The notes under the pieces: model-generated
Databases searched by the model: none
Told to the model about the DNA's origin: nothing
What the model saw: the letters and a program-made list of their open reading frames with translations, nothing else
Program-made: the position numbers and the translations under genes
Source of the DNA: Lagopus muta
Taxonomy: Eukaryota; Chordata; Aves; Galliformes; Phasianidae
Reading direction: 5' to 3'
Assembly: GCF_023343835.1 (NCBI RefSeq)
Contig: NC_064447.1
Span: forward strand, 9,692,501-9,756,500
Length of the DNA stretch: 64,000 nt
In this document: positions 1 to 12,866 of the stretch, piece by piece
How positions within the stretch are numbered: the stretch's first letter is position 1
How the letters are laid out: each line of letters begins with the position of its first letter

Positions 1-1970
1 CCAAATACCTGATGGAAGAGGTCCCACTGAGATACTAACTCTGTGTTTGCCAACTCCTGAGATTGCTCCTGGGATCCAACCTGATTCGCTTCTGAGTGGC
101 AACATGTGGGCACAGGAAGGCTTTACCTGTGCTCAGCACAGCTGCCACATGCAACAGTAGAAGGAAAAGGCTATGCATGGGGACCCTGGCCCCCTGGCCT
201 CCATAGCACCCATCTCAGCTCACCTCCCACACCTGCCACTGGGGTGATCTGCCTCCCTGCTGCTGTAATAGTATGAATGAGCCCTCCCATAGCCATTTCA
301 GTCCAAATCAGAATAGTTAACAAAGCTTTCATATTGAAACACTCATCTGGGCTTAAATGGGCTGGCTGGTGGCTTTTGCACAGCATTTTTTCTTGTGCGT
401 CACTTGCACTGTTTATCAACTGATAAATCAGTACTCACACAGATCTTGTGTGATGCAGTAATGGTGATAGATGGCCACTCTCTTTCCTTCCCCTCCCCGC
501 CTTCTTGTTTGCTTTCTTCGGAGCAAGCTTCTGAATATTTTCTTGTTTTCTCTCTGTTTTGATCCAGCCCTGGGGTTTGGCTGAATGATCAAAGTAGTCA
601 GAGCATGGTGAATTGAGTTCTATCCTCAGGTTATGTCCATGTAAATCAAGAGCAGCAGGAAAACTGTTTTGGAGTTTCAAGAGGTGGCTGAAAGGAGAAT
701 TGGCCCTGAGATCGTTAAAGGGGAGTCGGTTGCAAGGATTTAAAAAAAAAAAAAACATTGATTTTGTGACAGGGAGTGAAGCTGGTATGGCACTAAATCC
801 ATCCAGAACGTGTAGGATCAATAAGCATGAGGCCATCCCATTAGACCTCAGCCCAGATAGGCAACTTGATGGAACCCGGATGGAAGTGTTATTGGAAAAG
901 CTGCAGCCTGGTCTGGCATTATATCACCATGGTCTAAAGCCTACGTTTGCTTATCACACATCCATCCATGTAAATCCAGCCTAGCAAGCCCATGGCAGCT
1001 ATTCAGCCTTTTTGGTGTATATTGGTGTAACCACTGATTATTTTTTTTTACTGATATTGGAGATAAGCCAGCTATTACTGAGTATGCTTATTGCTGTAGT
1101 ATTTGTAGGCACCCAGAACAGTACTCCTTCATGCCTGGAGTTGCGCATACTCCCCCTGTGTGCCTTAAGCAGCAGTGGTGGAAAAATCAGGGCATCCCAG
1201 AAGGGCAGAGTGGTGCTGGTATGCTTGTGTGCTGTCCAAATATGAAAAAAGCACTGGTTCTTCATCTGAAAAACATGTAAATGAGAGAGTGCTGGTGGAG
1301 AGATGGGGGAAGGCAGCAGGACGGGCAGTTCTGAGGGCTCCTGCAGCTTGTCTGCATTTCAGGTTTTTCATCTACTTCTTTCTCTGTTCCTGCTCAGCTT
1401 GTGCTTAACATTAGCAGTTTTCTGCCGTCGCATTCTATATGTACATAGTTTATGATGGGACATGCCTGTAGCTTCCAGGTAACAAAAAAAACAATGAAAG
1501 CCCTCTGCTCAGCAGCAAGGGGACTGTTTTCCACAGAGATTTTGGAAGTGGGAATCGGTGCTCTAACAACTGCTTCCTCAACAGGGCAGTTGTGGACATC
1601 AGGATTTGACTCATGGGGTGCAATTCAGCTGTCTTTCTGGGATGTGTCCCTCTTACTCCACCTTTGGTATATGCCTGCCTTCACCCATCATTCACTCATT
1701 CTGCAGTGCTTCCTGCACTCCAGACCTAATTTATTCATCTCTCTTGTGCCGTTTTGTGATTACATATTTTGCTGCGCTGTAGAGAAAAGTTCTCCAGTTG
1801 ATTTATTCTTTTTCCCTGGTTGCTGCTGCCATTGTTTTTCCATGGCTATGCTAACCTACACTTCATCTGCACTGCTCTTGCCCAGGCTTCTTTGTCCCTC
1901 CATTTTTCTCTCTTTGTCAGAAGAGGATGTTTACAGAATCTAGGCACCAGATCTGGGGCAGGGAAAGCAA

Positions 1971-2150
1971 TAGAATCATAGGAACAGTAAGGTTGGAAAA
2001 GACCTAAAAGATCATCCAGTCCAACCATTCACCTATTCCCAATAGCTTCCACTAAACCATGTCCCTCAACACAACATCCAGCCTTTCCTTGAACACCCCC
2101 AGGGTCGGTGACTCCACCACCTCCCTTAGCAGTCCATTCCAATCTTCCTG
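1971..2150 (-). mobile_element. CR1 LINE fragment (3' end)
   Basis: Starts TAGAATCATAGGAACAGTAA and runs through GGTTGGAAAAGACC, ATCATCCAGTCCAACC and the GGGTCGGTGACTCCACCACC block, the complement of a typical avian CR1 3' end. It is 5'-truncated, as is usual for CR1, and has no coding capacity. Confidence 0.9.
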
Positions 2151-3674
2151 TGTTGGTGCTGCAATAGTGTGTACTTGGCTGATGGAGGCAGTGCTGGGTG
2201 GCTCTAGATGCTTCCAGATGTGAGTTGAGTTTGCAAACCTCTGAGTTTAGGGATGGCTTTGAGTGTATGTACTAGGGAGTGAAGCCATAGAGAGGTCAGT
2301 ATCTCAGGAGGCATAGGAGCTATGCAGATCTGGGTTGCACCACAGGCACAAGGACATCTAGAAAACTGAATTTGGGCAACCGAGTCCCACTGGGCAGCTG
2401 AAGGCAATACAAAGTGGCAGTGAAGATTTTCTTCTTCTATTTAACACTGACCAAGACTAAATGTGGAACTTCACCATCCAGAGAAATCAAAGTTCTGCAA
2501 AGGATCTCCTGTATCCTCTTCCTGAGAAGGACAACATGGTGAAACACTAAACAGAAGGAATAAATGCCTGTAGATGTGTAAATGCTGGCCAGATATTGCC
2601 TGGACACCCTGCTCAGAGGGAGAAGTGGGGCTGGTCTACTGGCACCAGCATGTAACTGCTGGTGGATTTCACCACCCACTAATCCTATCTTCATCTATGA
2701 AATCAGCCAGGAACATCTTCTGCTTTGGAAGGGAAAAGGTCTTTAATAACTGAAGATGCGTGGAAAGAATTAAAACCTGACATCGCATTAGGAGAGCAAA
2801 GATTTTTTTTCTCTCCTTCCTTTGTAAAATCTGATCATATGTGGAACTGGCCAAGAGAAGTTCTATCAGAAGGAGCCAGAACTGATAGAACTAGTGGCAG
2901 AGCAGGGAGCGTGGAAGTGCTGGCTGTGCTTATGTGCCAGAGTTCTTTATTTGGCCATCCCTTCTATGGGCAATCGCAGCCTCACGCAAGCAGGGAAGCA
3001 TCAGAAATCAATCTGCCAACAACCAGCTTGCAGCCCACCTGAAGTGTTTGGCTTCACTCCAAACCTGCTGCTGTCAGAGCTTGGAGCATGCAAAGCTGTG
3101 GTGGGATTTAGGGACATGGTTCCTTTCAGCACAGCATTCCTCAGGTCAAGCTTGCACCGGATACCACCCAACATTGCAAGGAGGAAACCTGTTCCTGCAT
3201 TATCCTAATGCTGGAAACTGTCTGTTTGCCTTTGATTCACTTTCAGCCCTGTTTCCTCTGGTCCCAAGTCAACATTAATCTTAATTATGTCTCAGCTAAC
3301 AAGCCTCTAAGAGTTTATTAAACAGGCTTTTGTGTTCCCTAATTGAAAATCTCAGCGCAAAGCGTTTCCACACTGCTTCCGACTCTCATGCTGTTTGAAA
3401 AATGGCACTGGGAGGTGGGTGGAGGGGAGAGGGATGGGGTACTGATGGCAGCACTGCTGTTTAGCTGTTGTATGCTGGCAGGAGTGGATGGGGAGAGCCA
3501 GGAAGTCTGCCTGCAGCACAACAATCCTCTTGGGAGGGTGGTGGTAACTAAAATGCCTATCATCAAATTGCCTGATGGATATATGGAGCATCATGTGGCC
3601 ACTAAATGTCTCTAAGAAGAGAAGGAAGGACTGCCAGGCACCATGTATGGGTTGAAGTGCTCATCGCATCTCTA

Positions 3675-3881
3675 CCTGAGAGGAAGCGTTGATCTGCCTG
3701 AGGGCAAGGGGGGCCTACAGACAGATCTGGATAGGATGAATGGGCTGAGATCAATGGGATGAGCTTCAGTGAAGATGAGTGGCAGTTCTTGTGCTTTGGT
3801 CGCAACAATCTTATGGTGGAGATGGGTGGGTGACTGGATTTGATGATCTTGTAAATATTTTCCAACCTAAATTAGGTTGGA
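3675..3881 (+). mobile_element. CR1 LINE fragment, internally deleted
   Basis: Sense-strand CR1 text is recognisable: GATCTGCCTGAGGGCAAG, GATCTGGATAGG, ATCAATGGGATGAG and CTTTGGTCGCAACAATC. It then jumps to a 3'-end-like GATGATCTTGTAAATA and TTCCAACCTAA, so an internal part is missing. The end forms a 10-bp inverted repeat. Confidence 0.8.
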
Positions 3882-6840
3882 GCCTTGCCAAGGCTCTTAT
3901 TCTTCTCATCCTCAGATCTGTCTCACCTCAGCTTTTTCCTGTTGTGACTCTTCTTTTCTCAGAGGGATTGGTGGGTCTGACCTAACCACGCAGGCCGGAT
4001 TGTCACAGCAGGAATTGCAGCCATGGGGGTCATGTCATGTGCTATAAGAATTTGCAAAGGAAGTTGGTGTGGGAAGTTTGGGGTCCTGGTTTTGAATAGG
4101 GGCCAGACTGGTCCCTCTGCTGTTCCTGCTATCCCTCAGTCAGGACTGGGACCGTGGTTGCTGGAAAATAGATGTTCTGGCGAGAAGCCTGCCTGCCAAC
4201 ATTTTTGTTGATAATGTAGCGATGCATCATATTTAATGAGCAAATTTAGGAAAGCTTTCAATGCATCAATTTTAGATAAGACAGCCAAATGACCTTTCCA
4301 ACAAACAACTGTCTGGGGAATTTGGTTGCGTAACAAATGCCTGTCTCCAGCTGGGATCTGAGGAGGAAGAATAATATTCAGCTGCAGCTGAGAGCGCACA
4401 CAGGTTCTGATTCCAACCCCAGGAAGAATCCATCCCTATTCCAGCTTTGTTGGTGTCCAAGGCATTGCTTCCTCAGTATGGCCCAGTCAGTGCAGCTCAG
4501 TGTAAGCCTGGCAGCTCTTTCTCAGGCGCAGGCTTTGCTTTCCAGGAGCTGCTCTTCTCCTTGCATTTCTCCACAGCTCTTCACCTCCAGCTTCCCAGTG
4601 CTGTGCAGCTGCTGCTTCATGAAATCCTCTCCTCATCCCAAAACTTTTCCCAGGATAGAGCTGTATTTTCCAAAAGCTCCACTTGCTCTTTCTCCAATTC
4701 CTATCTACATACCGTTCTCGAGGAGACGTGGGCTTCCCCCGCATCTTGGCAATGGGCTTCTGAGCAGCCAGGCAAGCTGAGAGCACCTCTGAACACATTT
4801 TGTCAAAACATGTCTTGCTTTGACAGAGACTGACAAATTCAGATGAAAATCTGTCCTCCCAGGCAGCTGTTCCCGGAATGCAAAAGACAGAAGCAATGCT
4901 CCCAACATGCAGGGTTTTTTAATGCACTGTGAATCTAGTCACTAAGCCTGAGGGACTGACTGACATTTTTAATACCTCGACAGACAATTCATCAAATTAA
5001 AACTATCCAACTTTAAATAATCCCTTCTTGGCCACCCCTCCTTTTCATTAAAGTATAACAAATATGGCACTGCTTAAAACAAATACTCACATGCCCCTGA
5101 AGGTCAAGGAATCCTTGTCCTGTGCCTTTTGACTTTCACAATGTGACAAAATATATTTGGTTGTTGCTACCTTTGTTTAAGTCACCAGTTATGAATATTT
5201 GTTGGCCATCATGTGGGTCACTCTAGAAAGTTTTTCAGCAGTTGGGTACAAAAAGGTTTTTGCTGGAATATGCATACAAAGGAAAACATGGAACAGTTAG
5301 GGTAAAGGAGAACCTTATATGAGGGGGAAAGTCATGGATTGTATTACAAGTGGTATTGTGGAACATAACAATTCCAAACAGTGGAGATCAGAGGGGATGG
5401 AAGTGACATGAGGATTAATGTGCTTCACTGGAGGCTTTAGAGTTCCTGAATTTCAGCAGAGGCACAATGGACTCCACCAAAATCAGGACCTTTCTCTGGT
5501 TGCTCTCTAAGGTGATACCCAGGCTAATGTAGAACTGGTGGATTTCCATTGAGTAAGAACAAAGCCAAGGATGTTATTCTTTATTCCTTTCCTCCTTGAA
5601 CTGCAGCAAAACATAGTCTAATTTCAAAGATCAATACTGCTGGAGTGCTTTAAGGTAATTGTAAGTGCCACAAATTTGGAGACCATCTATCAGAACCACA
5701 TCTGAGGCTTCACGCACCACCACCTTCAGGGACTGGGAGAGCACTGGGGCCCAAATTCAGACAGACAGCCTAAGACCTGCCAGAAGCTGGGTGTTGAAGG
5801 TTGCAAGCATATCACTGAGGCTTGTGCTGTTGTAGTGGATCAAAAAGTGGGATTAGCCAACAACCAACGAGCTACAACTTGTTGCTGCATCAGCTTGGTC
5901 CTGGCACAGCCTTGACACATACAGTATCATCCCTGACGTTGGAGGCTGCTCCCAGGGTGTCCATGCTTCTCCTTGGTGCAGTGAGAAGGAAAATTGAAGT
6001 TGTTCGTTTCAGACCACTGTGCCTTCCTCCCACGACTGCTTAGCCAGCTCTCCTTGCTCATTTACATGAATTGTCTCAACTCATCACCTCAGCATGAACT
6101 TTGTTTTCACACTGTATTTACCTCTGGACTATTTTTTTTAATAACTCCATCTCAATCCAGCCTTGTTGCTATGAGATAGGTGATGCTCTGGGGTTTCTGT
6201 GTTCTCTCTCTCTCTTTCCTGCTGTAATCTCGTAACACTTAATCCTCTGTATCTCTTCATCTTTCCCTGAAAAGTCATTAAAGGTGAAACCTTTCCCCAC
6301 TTGTTCTCTTACCACCTATATCTTGAGCTTTTAAGCCGGATTTCTGACCTCGAGCGATGAGGCATCTCAAACATCAGAAGTGGACTCCCTTAGCCCGCTC
6401 TCTGTTTGCCAGAGTGAACCTACAGTGCTGTTGTAGTGCTTTTTTATCTATCCAGCATGGCTAATGGAAAAGCAACAGATCTTAAAATAAATGTGTACAG
6501 AGGACATACAGTCCTGTCCTGAGGAGATGTGAGGTTATGTGATGAGAGGCTAGCAGGTAAGTTTGCATCTGAGTTTACCTTCACAGCCCCAGTGCTGCAG
6601 CTGTATGCACAGCATAGTCCCAGACCAAAAGCACAGCCATGGTCTGGGAATTACCACCAGGGACAAGCATTTCCCTTTAACTTTAGATAGTGAGGCTCTT
6701 CCTGCTGCCAGGTGTTGCAGGTGCAGAAAGTGGGTTTGGGTTTTATATCCCTAATGCAAGAGAATAGCATTTAGATGGGAGCTACACCTGCCTGCTGCAG
6801 GCTTCCCTGTCTTGAAATGTCAGTGGGAGATACTGGGCTC

Positions 6841-7052
6841 CATAGAATCATTAAGGCTGGAGAAGCCCTCTCAGATCCTTGAGTCCATTTCCAACCCATT
6901 CTACTGTGTCCACTGAGCATGTCTCTCAGTGCCACGTTTCCACAATTCTGGAACACCTCCAGGGTCAGTGATACCCCCACCTCCCTGGGCAGCAATGCCA
7001 ATGCTTGACTGCTCTTTCTGAGAAGAAATTTCTCCTAATATCCAACCTGGGA
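6841..7052 (-). mobile_element. CR1 LINE fragment (3' end)
   Basis: Begins CATAGAATCATTAAGGCTGG and continues with GAGTCCATTTCCAACCC, CAGGGTCAGTGATACCCCCA and TTTCTCCTAATATCCAACC, the antisense of a CR1 3' region. It is diverged and lacks coding capacity. Confidence 0.88.
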
Positions 7053-10000
7053 TAAGGGACAAATCTCACCACGTCTCCATGTGAAGTACCTGAAGAAAAT
7101 ACATTTTTCCCTCTTGAGGACTCCGATGAATCGTGCCCCACCCAGCTTTTCTCAGAATTACATCCTCCTGCTTCTTTAAATTTGAAATAAAATGACATGA
7201 TGTTTCTCTGTGCTGGAAGTTAGCAGTGTGCCTAGAGTGCATAGACAACACCGAGGAGATGGAGGGCTCCTGGCAACCCCATGTAGAAGGACTGAGGTTT
7301 TAGGAGCCCGAGGCCATCCTCAGAGCTCACCTTTCAGGCTGTGCTGGCTATGCTGCCTAGCCCATGAATGTACTGCCCCCAGAAAAAAAAGTGGGATCAA
7401 CAGAAACAGATTCACTAACATGGATAACACAAGGCGCTGCGTGGGCTCTCTGCCGGTACCGGATTGACGTGGATGAGTCATGGCCATCACTGACACTTCA
7501 GGGCTGCAGCAGCTCTGCTGAATGGGAGAGGGTTTGCATGTCACACGCTGACTGCTCCTCTGCAAAACTGAGGCTTGAACAAACAGAACAAAGGCAGCAA
7601 GCAGCAGAGCCCCGCCACATCACCAGAACTGCCACCTCTGATGGGATGTGATGACAGCCGCTCCCATGGGCAGAGGGAACTCATTGTGTGGCTCCCAGAA
7701 TTAATGTGAGCATTCTGCTTTGCTGTCTGCACCACTGCAAAGCCTCACACCACAGGCTGCGCTTGCTTTCCACAGCCACATGTGTGAATCCAGTCCCATA
7801 TGCCAGGTGACAGACAGAGGTCCGACAGGCCTCCCATCACAGCCTCACACACGTTCTGTTTGCTGGTATGCATGTGTCTGATGGCTCCAGGCAGCAATCA
7901 GTGTCATTTACATAGAATAAATTCATGTCACCAAACTGTATTTGGATTTTTCCAACACCCATAAAATCTCATGTGAAAGAGTTTGCAGTGCATTGCATTT
8001 CAGACCTGGTGTGGCTGCGCTAGATACATGGGGCTGAGCTGCACCATACAAGCTGTGTTTGGAGGGCAGTTCTGTACCTTCCAATGGATGCACTTATCAC
8101 ACATGTATTGAGTAGCACCTGCCCTGCCTTCTGCCTTCTTCTCTCTGGGACCCTTGACCAGGCTTTGCAAATCCAGAGAACAACATGAGAGACACTGGGT
8201 AAACCGGCACTAATCTAATCTCAACTCATTCCAGGCAGTTCATCTAAGTGAAATCCTCTGCCAGAGGAGCGAGCGAGGGCTGTGAACCACTTCAGTCTCA
8301 CAAAGGGGACCTGGCGCTGGCTGCTGCCGGGGGTGGATTTCCTCCTTTGTGAATCACTCGAAAAATTTCCCAATCGGATATTAAAACACCTCCGTATCAT
8401 TCAGCGAACAGGAGCCACCATTGTCAGAGATGCACTTAGCAAAGAACATTTGCAATTTCCAGAGAGCACAAAAAGAGAGCGTGGAAAATGGAAGGTATGA
8501 AAAGCCCATCCACCAAGTTTTTTCTCTTCCCCTTTACAAAACCCCCCCCCTCCACAAGACTTAAGAACAGAGACCTGAAAGTTGAGCCTGATCTTAATCA
8601 TCTGATTAAAAAGCTGAAAGACTTCAAAGCGCTGCACATTCAGCACATCACGATGGAAAAACCACAGGATGCTCAAGACTTTTGACCATGCAGTGCTAGC
8701 ACTCTAGGACTGAGAAGAGCATGAGAAGTCATAAAAGGGAACCAGGCATAGCTGAGATGTCTGAATTCAGACTGGCAGAGACAGAGCAGAGCACGCCTGA
8801 TGCTGCAGCCCTCAATCAGAGTCAGGGCAGCTCTGCAAGTATCTGCTCCATACCCACTGGGGCTGAGCTGAAAGGAGGGGCACAGACTGTGGATGTTCAC
8901 ACTGTGGAAGTTCAGATTCAAACACTGGGGTATATTAATCTTTGGGGTATACTCACCATCAAATAAAAGTGTAGCTTCTTTTGGGTCAAAGGCACCATTT
9001 TGAGTTGAATAACATCTCCAGTTCAGCTGCACCACAGGTCTGGCTGCTAACAATCCAACAGTGTGAGCTCTGCTATTGCTGAGTTCTTGTTGGCAGAGGC
9101 ATTAAGGTGAGGAGTACAGGAGGCTGAACACATGGACTCCTACCGGTACTTTTCCAGTCAAATCAAATTTCACAGGGTAATGAAAACACAGGTTTGTGGC
9201 ACTTGACAACTTGTCAAGTGTCATTTGCAGTGACTAATGATCACAGCGAGTTCAAGAAGCCTGAAAGAAACTCTTCCTGGAGCTCAAGGCTCAGAAAGCT
9301 CTGCTTTGCTCTGCAGTTGTGACATCCTATCACACCTGTAGGTTCTCTAAGCGCCTGCTTCAAGTAGCTCCTTGCATCAGGACTCTCAATGCATGAGGCA
9401 CTTTGCACAGAAAGTGGCATTATATTTAATTTGGTTACGAATGGCAGCACACAAACTTCCCTCAGCCACGGGCTGAGGCTGCAGCTCAGGAGATGGGGAT
9501 AAGGCAATGCAGACACTTCCCTGCACATCCCACATCCAAACACATCTCGGGCAGAGGGAGAGAAATCAGCTTCAATAACAGCGGGATCACATTCAACTCA
9601 TAAATTGCCTGGAAACTATATTTTATCCAGTGTCAGTGGGTATTGAGAGACTGAAAGCATTTGAGGGATTTTATATGGAGTGCTAGGGCTCTTTTTGCAT
9701 GTTAAAAACCTAATACGTGACTTGCAAGCAGCCTGCCTTCTGACCAACATTGCCTAATGATAAAAAGCTTCTCTTCATGCCAGCTTAGCAGAGAGAGGCC
9801 CTGAGGTGAGTTGGTGCAGCCATCCAGAGACACGCCATTGCCTTTGCAGCTGCACAAGAGAGGAACAGGCCAAAACACTGAGATAACAGCTCCTGCCACA
9901 AGCAAACAGATCCCAGCAAACACCCAGGACTCTATAGATGTTGGGAGCAGGCCACCTGGTTCTTATTTATCCCACTATCCTGAGATGCTCCAGCCTGAAA

Positions 10001-12224
10001 TCAGTGTATGCTGGGAACCCAGATCTCTTTGCATGAGCAGAAGGCACTGGGGGCTGTGTGACACTGAATGCTTTGCCTGGAGCTTTGGTCAGAAGGAGAG
10101 TTTTGGCTCAGCAGAGCTCACAACACCCACTGCTTTCTTCCCCAAAGCCCCTAACAAATGACATTGCCAGTAATTAAGCAAATGTGGTTAGCAGTTTTAT
10201 GGCTGATAAATTATAACTGCTATTCTTAATGAGCAGAGAGACTCAATTAGACGAGGTTAATATACCAAATAAAGGCTATTTGCTCCACTTCAGAGTCATC
10301 CAAAGCGGAACACCCCAGCACTGGGAGATGCTGAGCACAGCATGCAGAGCACAACCTCTCCAGAGGCTCTGATGACCAAACATTTGCTAATGTGCAAACC
10401 ATTAGGAAGCCTGTCACTAAATGTCTGAAATCCCCAGGACACGGAATTTGAAAAGTCTCCAGTAACAGACTGGGGCTGACACAGTGCAGGCAGTGCTGGC
10501 TCTGCACCCATTGAGTTGCTAAGCTCAGTGCATGCTCTGTCTGCTTTACTTTGCTTCATTCTGATCCCAGGGCTGTATGCTAGGGGAATGTCTGAGGATT
10601 ATATTAAATGGAGCCACAACCAGCATGAGCTGTTCAGCCATGACAAATGTGAGAGCATGGCTGGCCAGGAGTCATTGCCAACACCCTGTGCGCACAAATG
10701 TCCTTTCTCAGCTCTGATCCACTACTCCTTTGGGTCCTGATCGCACTGAACTCTGCCATTTCCTAATGAGCTAACTTAGTGCATTAGCTGCTCAGGGCTG
10801 CTTTAAGCCTCAGCATAATGGAGAGCAATTGAAGACATACCCACTGTTAGAGCAGAGGTTGTGTGAGGAGCCTCTATGACTCAATGTGGTTATTGTAGCA
10901 TCCCAAATCAGTGTGCCTGGCAGGATTTCCTTCTATATTTCCTGCACTGCATACTCCTCCCAGCCATGTACTTCCATTCCCAGGAGAGCAGCGAGGCTCT
11001 CTGCAACATATAATAAAGCCCAGTCATGCAGCCCTGCTGCCAAACTGGCACAGAAAGCACTGCACATCTGCACGGCAGGAGAACAAGGAGAAGCTGATAT
11101 CCACACCACCTACCCCAACAATTCTTTGGATCTTATGACAGCAGGCAACACCACAGCAGCGTTCCATTCTGCTGCTGGCAGCTTGGTTCTCCACCCTGGT
11201 GCTTGGCTGCCATCAGTGTGTGGTCTGAGGAGTACTTCTGACAGGAAGGAGCAGGCTTCAGGGCCAGACTCTGTGTCTACTCACAATTCTGCATTTTCAA
11301 AGCTTTTAACTCGAGTTTAAGAGTGCTGATATTCTCATTTTCCCAGTTCTTCCAAGCTCTTCCCTCCTTGCCTTTAGCCAGGGCTCGGAATGCAAGTGAT
11401 TCCGAGCCTCAGAGAAATCTTCATCAGTGGGACCAAGGTCTGCAAACAGGACAGGCAGATCCCAAAACCAGGCAGACCTGCCTGTCTGACCCACTGTCCA
11501 ACATAGGATGCAGTTTACACTTCTCTGTACAGCTGTCTTTTCAATCAATGGAGAGTCAGAATTCTGCCTTGAAAGAGGACAGAAAGCACAGACAGAAAAA
11601 ACAGAGGGGAGAAAAGCCTTGCTGTAATTGATTTGCTTTCTTCCCTACTCAGAAACAGGGGTGCACAATCCTCTGGACATCCCCAGCAGCTGCTCCACTA
11701 CCGTACAGCTCTGACATTTTGCATTAACAAAATAAGCCCAAATAATGTGGCATTCTATTTCCTGCAACAGAAGTTTTGTTCCTTGCAGGTCCTTTCAGTG
11801 CCAAAGGTGGGAGAAGGCCTGCAGCTGGGATGGATTGTGAGCTGACACAGAGGTGCTTCTTCTACCCTGATGGAGGAAGGAAGCAATTTGTGCGAGCTGG
11901 CTTTAATGCAATTCTCCCTGGAAGAAAGGAGTTGCAAACAGCATTAGGCTGTCTTGCCCAACGGATGGCAGCAATCATCGGGGTGCCCAGATTGTCTGCA
12001 GCAGCTTTTGGCTGGCACATGAAGTGCAGCTGCCAGAGAGAAGACTTCCTCTGATGTCAGAGGGAGGAAGAAGAGCCTCAAGAAAGGGAAAAGCTCTGCC
12101 CACATCCCTACTTTGGCAGCTGCAACACTATAAGGACAGAATTGCTCCTCTCCTCCGTGAGACCTCACTGAAGCATTATCTCTAAACGTGCAGTGCTCAA
12201 TGCAGGAGAGATGGGGCCTGTTGG

Positions 12225-12370
12225 AGGATGTCTAGAGAAAAGCCACAAAAATGGCTACAGGGATGGAACACCTCCCCATGAGGAGGTTTGTTGTGATAGG
12301 ACAATGGGCTAAAAAAGGAGAGGTATTCACTAGATATAAGGAAAAATGCGAAAGGTGTTTGTATGGGAAC
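12225..12370 (+). mobile_element. CR1 LINE, 5' half, interrupted
   Basis: Sense CR1 text: TCTAGAGAAAAGCCACAAAA, GGAACACCTCCCCATGAGG, GTGATAGGACAATGGG and AGATATAAGGAAAAATG. The element resumes at about 12700-12866 after roughly 330 bp of unrelated repeat, so the two parts look like one CR1 split by an insertion. Confidence 0.75.
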
Positions 12371-12690
12371 TGTAGAGTCACAGCCTGAACCACTGATGGA
12401 GCACTTGGGGAAAGGACCTGGTCAGCCCTGGGAGCACAGGTGAAGGCAATTCAGTGGTGTGACTAGAAGGGGTGAAGCCTGGCTGCACCTCTCTTAGAAC
12501 TCATTTAAGGACTGACTGCCACTGAGGAAGGATCTCTGGTTGGATATCCCTCCCTTGTGGAGTCCTTCCTGGGAGCCTAGATCTTTGGTGGCAGGTGAGC
12601 ACCTTTCCTTTCCTTTTGTAATATCATCCCATCTGCACTAATCTTTCTAATTATGATAGTGCTTATGTTAAGGGCAGTGAGGTAATGACA
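12371..12690 (+). mobile_element. LTR-like interspersed repeat, copy A (nested in CR1)
   Basis: Resembles 33353-33675 and 54449-54831 by eye, sharing TGTAG, a GATGGAGCAC-type block, an ACTAGAAGGG block, CTCATTTAAGGACTGAC, and a GGCAGGTGAGC block matching the donor-like site of the other copies. It is the most diverged copy. It starts TG and may end CA, and it interrupts a CR1. It has no coding capacity. Class is inferred and the right-hand boundary is uncertain. Confidence 0.45.
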
Positions 12691-12699
12691 CAGGGTGCT

Positions 12700-12866
12700 C
12701 ATTGAAGTGACAGTGCCCTATCCCTGCAGACACACGTGGTCAGGCTGGATGGGGATCTGAGCACTGATGGAGCTGTAGGTATCCCTGCTCAGAGCAGGAG
12801 CAGGGACTGACACCACATGGCATTTAGAGGTCCCTTGCAACTCAAATATTTCTGTTATTCTATGAA
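12700..12866 (+). mobile_element. CR1 LINE, 3' half after insertion
   Basis: TGCCCTATCCCTGCAGACA, CAGGCTGGATGGGGATCTGA, GGAGCTGTAGGTATCCCTG, CATTTAGAGGTCCCTTGCAA and the terminal TTATTCTATGA form the canonical CR1 3' end in sense orientation. Confidence 0.88.

Larger units (their letters stand above)
1..12224. other. Intergenic, no supported gene
   Basis: Apart from the CR1 pieces listed, no exon, RNA gene or conserved protein motif was recognised. The longest open frame (1452-1943, plus, 163 codons) has no family resemblance and looks like chance. A 9-bp hairpin lies at 9200-9220. Confidence 0.6.
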
